NCBI RefSeq assembly: GCF_000369805.1
Contig: NZ_KB850224.1
Span: 62,001-126,000, forward strand
Source of the DNA: Acinetobacter sp. NIPH 2100
GTDB lineage: Bacteria > Pseudomonadota > Gammaproteobacteria > Pseudomonadales > Moraxellaceae
Length of the DNA: 64,000 nucleotides
Direction of reading: 5' to 3'
The notes under the pieces are model-generated. The model was not told where the DNA came from, did no database searches, and saw only the letters and a list, made by a program, of their open reading frames with translations. How positions within the stretch are numbered: position 1 is the stretch's first letter; the number at the start of each line of letters is the position of its first letter. This document shows positions 59,110 through 64,000 of this stretch, piece after piece. A program made the translations under genes and the position numbers.

Positions 59110-60785
59110 TGATGATAAAACAGATTCAGCCCTTTACCGTTAAGGAGCCAGCATCAGTACTTGAGCAGTTATCATCTTTGCAAAAGCAAATTAAAGATAT
59201 CCATCTCAAAGAATTATTTGCAGCTGATCCTGCACGCTTTAAACATTTTTCGGTTGAATTTGATCAGATTGTTTTAGATTTTAGTAAGCATCGCCTCGAT
59301 CAGAATATTTTAAATAGTTTGGTTGACTTGGCTCAGGCACAAGATTTAAAACAATGGATCAAGACATTATTTTCTTCTGAACAGATTAATTATACCGAGC
59401 ATCGGGCCGCGATGCATTGGGCATTACGCCTACCTCAATCTCATTCGGATTTTACTGAGATTAATCAAGCTGTGCACCAGCAGCTTGAACGCATGTATAG
59501 CTTGGTTGATAAAATTCATGCGGGTCAATACCGCGGTGCAACGGGTGAAGTCATTCAGGATGTGGTGAATATTGGGGTTGGCGGATCTGATCTGGGACCT
59601 GTTATGGTTACCCATGCTTTGTCTGATTTCAAGATCGCCACGGCAAAACCTCTGGACGTACATTTCGTTTCGACTATGGATGGCAGTCAGTTATCTGAGT
59701 TACTACATCAGCTTCGACCTGAAACGACTTTATTTATTATTTCTTCCAAGTCATTTGGCACTATTGATACGCTTTCAAATGCGCAAACTGTGCGTCAATG
59801 GTTGGAAAAGGCCTTGGGTACAAATGCGGAAATTCTAAAAAATCATTTTATTGGGGTCTCGACCAAACCTGAAAAAATGACAGAGTGGGGGATTGCACCA
59901 GATAAGCAGCTGTTGTTATGGGATTGGGTGGGTGGTCGTTATTCACTTTGGTCATGTATTGGTTTGCCGATTGCACTGACCATTGGGGTTGACGGTTTTA
60001 AGCAATTGTTAGCAGGCGCTTATGCCATTGATCAACACTTCCAAACCGCGCCATTTCAACAGAATATTCCGGTGTTGATGGGCTTATTAGGTGCATGGAA
60101 TAATAATTTTCTGGATATTCAAACCCATGCAGTCTTGCCTTATGACGGGCGGCTTAAATATTTTGCGGCCTATTTGCAGCAGCTAGAAATGGAATCGAAT
60201 GGTAAATCGATTCAGCGTAATGGTGAGAAGGTAAAGTCAGCAACGTGTCCAATTGTTTGGGGAGAAGTGGGACCTAATGCCCAACACGCCTTCTACCAGC
60301 TATTGCATCAAGGAACGCACTCAGTAAGCTGTGATTTTATTGCCCCAGTAAAACGTTATAACGCAAACCAGTTTACCTATGCAGAAAGCGCAGAGGCACT
60401 GGTCGAGCAACATCATCTGGCTTTATCGAATTGTTTAGCTCAGTCACGTTTATTGGCTTTTGGAAATCAGGCTCTAGCAGCTGATGAACTTAAAGATTTG
60501 CCCGCATATAAGCAATATGAAGGCAATCAACCGAGCTCAACCATTTTACTCAAAGAGCTCAATCCTTATAGCTTAGGGATGTTGATTGCCATGTATGAGC
60601 ATAAAGTGTTTGTGCAATCTGTACTCTGGAATATCAATCCCTTCGATCAATGGGGTGTTGAGAAAGGTAAAGAAATTGCCAATCAGTTATTACCGATTTT
60701 AAATCGTGAGCAAGAAGATTTATCTGCATTTGATGCATCAACCCAAGGCCTGCTTAAAATATTGTTAGGGAAGACAAATGGCTAA
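59109..60785 (+). CDS. pgi: Glucose-6-phosphate isomerase
   Basis: 558 residues. Conserved elements: [30 protein letters not shown] (SKSF-T), [14 protein letters not shown], and the C-terminal catalytic Lys in [33 protein letters not shown]. It interconverts glucose-6-P and fructose-6-P and links capsule precursors to central metabolism. It overlaps the ugd stop by one base (TAATG). Confidence 0.97.
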   Translation: MMIKQIQPFTVKEPASVLEQLSSLQKQIKDIHLKELFAADPARFKHFSVEFDQIVLDFSKHRLDQNILNSLVDLAQAQDLKQWIKTLFSSEQINYTEHRAAMHWALRLPQSHSDFTEINQAVHQQLERMYSLVDKIHAGQYRGATGEVIQDVVNIGVGGSDLGPVMVTHALSDFKIATAKPLDVHFVSTMDGSQLSELLHQLRPETTLFIISSKSFGTIDTLSNAQTVRQWLEKALGTNAEILKNHFIGVSTKPEKMTEWGIAPDKQLLLWDWVGGRYSLWSCIGLPIALTIGVDGFKQLLAGAYAIDQHFQTAPFQQNIPVLMGLLGAWNNNFLDIQTHAVLPYDGRLKYFAAYLQQLEMESNGKSIQRNGEKVKSATCPIVWGEVGPNAQHAFYQLLHQGTHSVSCDFIAPVKRYNANQFTYAESAEALVEQHHLALSNCLAQSRLLAFGNQALAADELKDLPAYKQYEGNQPSSTILLKELNPYSLGMLIAMYEHKVFVQSVLWNINPFDQWGVEKGKEIANQLLPILNREQEDLSAFDASTQGLLKILLGKTNG

Positions 60786-61794
60786 AATTCTAGTGACCGG
60801 TGGCGCTGGCTATATTGGTTCGCATACCTGTTTAGAATTGCTCCATGCGGGTCATGACGTGGTTGTATTTGATAATTTGTCCAATAGTTCGGAAGAAGCT
60901 TTACGCCGTGTAGAAAAACTGGCAAATAAAAGCTTAGTCTTTGTGCAGGGTGATATTCGTCATCAAGCCGAATTAGATCAGGTTTTTTACAACCATCAGA
61001 TTGATGCGGTGATCCATTTTGCGGGTCTAAAAGCTGTAGGAGAGAGCCAGCAAATTCCTTTGGTGTATTTTGATCACAACATTGCGGGTAGTGTTCAATT
61101 GTTCAAATCAATGGAGAAAGCAGGTGTATTTACCTTGGCGTTTAGCTCATCCGCGACGGTGTACGGTGAGTTGAATCCATCTCCTTATCAGGAAGAGATG
61201 CCATTGAGTTTGCCAAATAATAATTATGGTTATACCAAACTGATTATTGAGCAGATGTTAGAGAAAATGGCGCTTGCAGACTCAAGATGGTCGATTGCTT
61301 TGCTACGTTATTTTAATCCAGTCGGTGCACATAAAAGTGGACAGATAGGAGAAGATCCTCAAGGTATTCCAAATAATTTAATGCCTTATGTCACACAGGT
61401 GGCTGTGGGGCGGCGTGAAAAACTGTCGATTTTTGGCAATGACTATCCAACCAATGATGGTACTTGTGAACGAGACTTTATTCATGTGGTGGATTTGGCT
61501 CAGGCTCATGTTTTAGCAGTAACGAATCGTTTAAACAATCTAGGGTGTCGAGCTTGGAATATTGGTACTGGAACTCCGATTTCAGTTCTGCAAATTAAAG
61601 ACACTTTTGAAAAAGTGAATGGGATTGAGATTCCAACAGAATTTGCTGAGCGGAGAGCAGGAGATTTAGCCGCATTTTATGCAGATGCTTCACGAGCTAA
61701 AGTCGAGCTCGGTTGGCAGCCACAATATACCTTAGAAGATATGTTGGCAGACAGCTGGAACTGGCAAAAGCAAAATCCAAACGGCTTTAACTGA
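60778..61794 (+). CDS. gne1: UDP-glucose/UDP-GlcNAc 4-epimerase
   Basis: 338 residues of GalE type: [15 protein letters not shown] at the N-terminus, SSATVYGE (Ser/Thr), [11 protein letters not shown] with the Y-x-x-x-K pair, and [12 protein letters not shown]. In A. baumannii capsule loci the gene at this position is called gne1 and acts on UDP-Glc(NAc), providing Gal or GalNAc. It overlaps pgi by 8 bases. Last gene of the rightward operon. Confidence 0.94.
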   Translation: MAKILVTGGAGYIGSHTCLELLHAGHDVVVFDNLSNSSEEALRRVEKLANKSLVFVQGDIRHQAELDQVFYNHQIDAVIHFAGLKAVGESQQIPLVYFDHNIAGSVQLFKSMEKAGVFTLAFSSSATVYGELNPSPYQEEMPLSLPNNNYGYTKLIIEQMLEKMALADSRWSIALLRYFNPVGAHKSGQIGEDPQGIPNNLMPYVTQVAVGRREKLSIFGNDYPTNDGTCERDFIHVVDLAQAHVLAVTNRLNNLGCRAWNIGTGTPISVLQIKDTFEKVNGIEIPTEFAERRAGDLAAFYADASRAKVELGWQPQYTLEDMLADSWNWQKQNPNGFN

Positions 61795-61807
61795 ATCGAA
61801 TCCCAAT

Positions 61808-61835
61808 AAAAAAGGAGCTTTGCGCTCCTTTTTTA
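61808..61835. terminator. Bidirectional terminator between gne1 and pgm
   Basis: AAAAAAGGAGC-TTTGC-GCTCCTTTTTT, between two convergent genes. Confidence 0.95.
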
Positions 61836-61848
61836 TTGCATGAATATT

Positions 61849-63219
61849 TTAGCCCTGAATCAAAGCAGTCAATTCATCCACATAATCCTGCATTGGCTGC
61901 GGATTTTTATCAGCACGGCTTTCGATATTTAAGCGCAGTAATGGCTCAGTATTTGATGAACGCACATTCAGACGCCAAGCACCAAAATCGAGGCTGACAC
62001 CGTCGGTGCGATCAACCTGAGGATTTTGATCTGCATAATGATCAAAGATTTTTTGTACTGTAGCTTGGGTGTCAGCCACTTTAAAGTTGATTTCACCGCT
62101 ACATGGGAACTTAGCAATCATGTTTTCCACTAAAGTTGAAAGCGATTGACCTGTTTCAGAAAGCAGGGTGATTGTGAGTAACCATGGAATCATGCCGCTG
62201 TCGCAATAGGCAAAATCACGGAAATAATGATGCGCACTCATTTCACCGCCATAAACTGCATTATGTTCACGCATCACATCTTTAATGAAAGCATGCCCAG
62301 ATTTTGACTGTACCGCAACACCTTGATATTGATTGACAATATCAAAGGTATTCCAGACCAGACGTGGATCATGCACGATCTTCTCACCTGATTGTTTGAT
62401 CAGGAAGGCTTGCGCCAATAAACCAACGATGTAATAGCCTTCGATGAATTGACCTTTTTCATCAAACAGGAAGCAACGGTCAAAGTCACCATCCCAAGCT
62501 ATGCCCATATCAGCTTGATGTTGCATTACTGCATCACGAGTGCTGTCACGATTCTCAATCAGGATCGGGTTAGGAATACCATTTGGGAAGTTGCCATCAG
62601 CTTCATGGTGGATTTTAATGAACTCAACTGGAATATTCAGTTGCTGGAATTTTTGTTCAATTGCATCAATCACATGACCTGCCGCACCATTGCCTGCATT
62701 GACCACTAGTTTGAGTGGTTTAATTTTTTGTGGGTCAATATAAGTGAGTAGGTGATCCACGAACTCAGGCAAAATATTGTAGTTTTGCGTTGTACCTTTT
62801 TGCGCCACCTCTACAAACTGGCCTGATTCAGCTAGTGCCTGAATTTCTTTTAAGCCTGTTTCCGCACTGATGGGACGGGCATTTTCACGCACCAGTTTCA
62901 TCCCGTTGTAATCCATTGGATTGTGGCTGGCAGTCACTTCAATACCACCTTGTACATCTAAATGGAAGGCAGCGAAATATACTTCCTCTGTACCGGTCAT
63001 ACCCAAATCAAGCACATTGATGCCTGCATCATTCAAACCACGAATGGTTGCCTGTTTTAAACCTTCACTACTCAAACGGATATCACAGCCAATCACTACG
63101 GTTTTGGGTTGATAGATCTGCCCATAGGCACGACCAATGTTATAGGCAATCTCTTCATTCAGTTCTGTACCGAGTTTGCCGCGAATATCGTAGGCTTTAA
63201 AACAAGTCAGTTGAGTCAT
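61849..63219 (-). CDS. pgm: Phosphomannomutase/phosphoglucomutase
   Basis: 456 residues from the ATG at 63219 ([17 protein letters not shown]); the open frame extends to 63261. AlgC/ManB type: active serine loop [19 protein letters not shown], metal-binding [13 protein letters not shown], sugar loop [13 protein letters not shown] and phosphate loop [12 protein letters not shown]. It interconverts hexose 6- and 1-phosphates and supplies GalU. It reads against the capsule operon, as usual in Acinetobacter. Confidence 0.96.
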   Translation of the reverse strand: MTQLTCFKAYDIRGKLGTELNEEIAYNIGRAYGQIYQPKTVVIGCDIRLSSEGLKQATIRGLNDAGINVLDLGMTGTEEVYFAAFHLDVQGGIEVTASHNPMDYNGMKLVRENARPISAETGLKEIQALAESGQFVEVAQKGTTQNYNILPEFVDHLLTYIDPQKIKPLKLVVNAGNGAAGHVIDAIEQKFQQLNIPVEFIKIHHEADGNFPNGIPNPILIENRDSTRDAVMQHQADMGIAWDGDFDRCFLFDEKGQFIEGYYIVGLLAQAFLIKQSGEKIVHDPRLVWNTFDIVNQYQGVAVQSKSGHAFIKDVMREHNAVYGGEMSAHHYFRDFAYCDSGMIPWLLTITLLSETGQSLSTLVENMIAKFPCSGEINFKVADTQATVQKIFDHYADQNPQVDRTDGVSLDFGAWRLNVRSSNTEPLLRLNIESRADKNPQPMQDYVDELTALIQG

Positions 63220-63432
63220 ATTGTTCAATTCATAGTGATGTGATTTGAGTTGTGAACACATTATACAGATATCGCCAAGAAGTCATATTTATAGTTCTTT
63301 ATCGGGTGATCTGAGCTGAGTTTGACCCCGAATAGTTGCCATAAAGGGCCGTGAAGGCAGATGTTTTATCAGACTTTAGTCGAATGTGAAATAAGTACAG
63401 TAACGGAACAGGTTTGATTTAGCTTAATTATT

Positions 63433-63447
63433 ATTGGTAATACCAAT
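63433..63447. promoter_or_regulatory. LldR-type operator, upstream copy
   Basis: ATTGGTAATACCAAT, a perfect palindrome with core TTGGT-N3-ACCAA, the GntR/FadR-subfamily pattern bound by LldR. It lies about 60 bases upstream of the likely transcription start. Confidence 0.82.
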
Positions 63448-63466
63448 TATTTTCATTTTAGTAGGG

Positions 63467-63495
63467 TTGATCCTGATAATTCATGTAATTAAGAT
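63467..63495 (+). promoter_or_regulatory. Likely lldP promoter
   Basis: -35 TTGATC (63467-63472), 17-base spacer, -10 TAAGAT (63490-63495). It sits between the two LldR-type palindromes and gives a leader of about 115-120 bases. Confidence 0.6.
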
Positions 63496-63537
63496 GCGTA
63501 AATATTGCAAATAAGTGTGATTTGCTTTTTTTATTAA

Positions 63538-63556
63538 ATATTGGTCATACCAATAT
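63538..63556. promoter_or_regulatory. LldR-type operator, downstream copy
   Basis: ATATTGGTCATACCAATAT, a 19-bp perfect palindrome with the same TTGGT-N3-ACCAA core. Its centre is 107 bases from that of the upstream copy. Confidence 0.82.
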
Positions 63557-63620
63557 TGAGAAAATTCGTTAAACATCGAAGTGAAAACAAAATGACGCCC
63601 AGCATTTCAAGGAGATGAGA

Positions 63621-64000
63621 ATGCTAAATGTGTGGCAACAAATTTATGATCCTTTAAATAATATTTGGTTATCCAGCGCAGTTGCGTTGATCCCGATTAT
63701 TTTCTTCTTTTTGGCTTTGGCCGTATTCCGTATGAAGGGCAGTGTTGCGGGAACTTGTACCGTGATTATTGCCATGCTGATTGCTTTATTCTTTTATCAA
63801 ATGCCCGTTGAAATGGCATTTGCTTCTGTTGTTTATGGTTTTATTTACGGTTTGTGGCCGATTTCGTGGATTATTATCGGTGCCGTTTTTCTGTATAAAA
63901 TTTCAGTAAAAACAGGGCAATTTGATGTCATTCGCTCCAGTATTTTATCGATTACCGAAGACCAACGCTTACAAATGCTACTGGTAGGTTTTGCCTTTGG
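63621..64000 (+). CDS. lldP: L-lactate permease, N-terminal part (runs off the window)
   Basis: The first 126 codons are present, from an ATG preceded by AAGGAGATGAGA. The start [20 protein letters not shown] and the following hydrophobic helices match the LctP/LldP lactate transporter family. It is the right-hand border gene of Acinetobacter capsule loci and the expected first gene of an lld operon; the remainder lies outside the window. Confidence 0.95.
   Translation, partial: MLNVWQQIYDPLNNIWLSSAVALIPIIFFFLALAVFRMKGSVAGTCTVIIAMLIALFFYQMPVEMAFASVVYGFIYGLWPISWIIIGAVFLYKISVKTGQFDVIRSSILSITEDQRLQMLLVGFAF

Larger units (their letters stand above)
63220..63620. other. pgm-lldP intergenic region
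   Basis: 400 bases, AT-rich, between divergent genes. It holds the lldP promoter and two LldR-type palindromes, annotated separately. I saw no ORF, RNA gene or mobile remnant. Confidence 0.8.

Overview
The window comes from the chromosome of an Acinetobacter species (Gammaproteobacteria, Moraxellaceae). The capsule locus lies between fkpA and lldP, the export genes wzc-wzb-wza run divergently from the sugar genes, and the module galU-ugd-pgi-gne1-pgm closes it. The arrangements ribF-ileS-lspA-fkpB, nadC/ampD/murJ and rph/plc are also typical of the genus. Base composition is moderately AT-rich, with an even AT-richer patch inside the capsule locus.

Layout. 1-2720: 3' part of a 23S rRNA, a 5S rRNA and the rrn terminator. 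2796-4324: a divergent DapB-like protein and an AAA ATPase. 4329-4450 (minus strand): an apparently unannotated small RNA with GGA-loop hairpins, which looks like a CsrA/RsmA-sequestering RNA (RsmX/Y/Z type) with a GacA-box-like palindrome upstream. 4526-10120: FMN reductase, then the ribF-ileS-lspA-fkpB operon. 10328-12543: a TDT-family transporter, an MTA/SAH-nucleosidase-like protein and a small hypothetical. 12854-18522: a TetR regulator and an alkanesulfonate operon with two tandem substrate-binding lipoproteins, ssuD, ssuC and ssuB. 18839-23858: argA, an RcnB-like protein, ubiG-mupP-yciK and dsbA. 23910-27818: a TetR regulator, then a DesT-like repressor divergent from a desaturase electron-transfer protein and an acyl desaturase, with a phased operator array between them. 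27927-36507: rph, a 47-residue lipoprotein, phospholipase C, nadC, ampD, murJ and two FKBP isomerases.

36686-63219 is a Wzx/Wzy-dependent capsule or exopolysaccharide locus. From memory, its gene content and order match the wee (emulsan) cluster of Acinetobacter RAG-1. wecB/wecC should make UDP-ManNAcA. A dehydratase, an aminotransferase and an acetyltransferase should make UDP-diNAc-bacillosamine (QuiNAc4NAc), used by the initiating transferase. Gne1 supplies a Gal/GalNAc sugar. One initiating transferase plus two glycosyltransferases predicts a trisaccharide repeat. Two genes, a fused MDR/Gfo-Idh-MocA oxidoreductase and a cytoplasmic heparinase II/III-fold protein, have no assigned role; I suggest they remodel the uronic acid, possibly to L-GalNAcA. 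The window ends in lldP, preceded by two LldR-type operators flanking its promoter.

The most interesting signals are the candidate Csr/Rsm small RNA, the 19-bp-phased DesT operator array, the oxidoreductase/heparinase-fold pair and the operator-like repeats between wza and wecB. I saw no insertion sequence, prophage, CRISPR array or tRNA.
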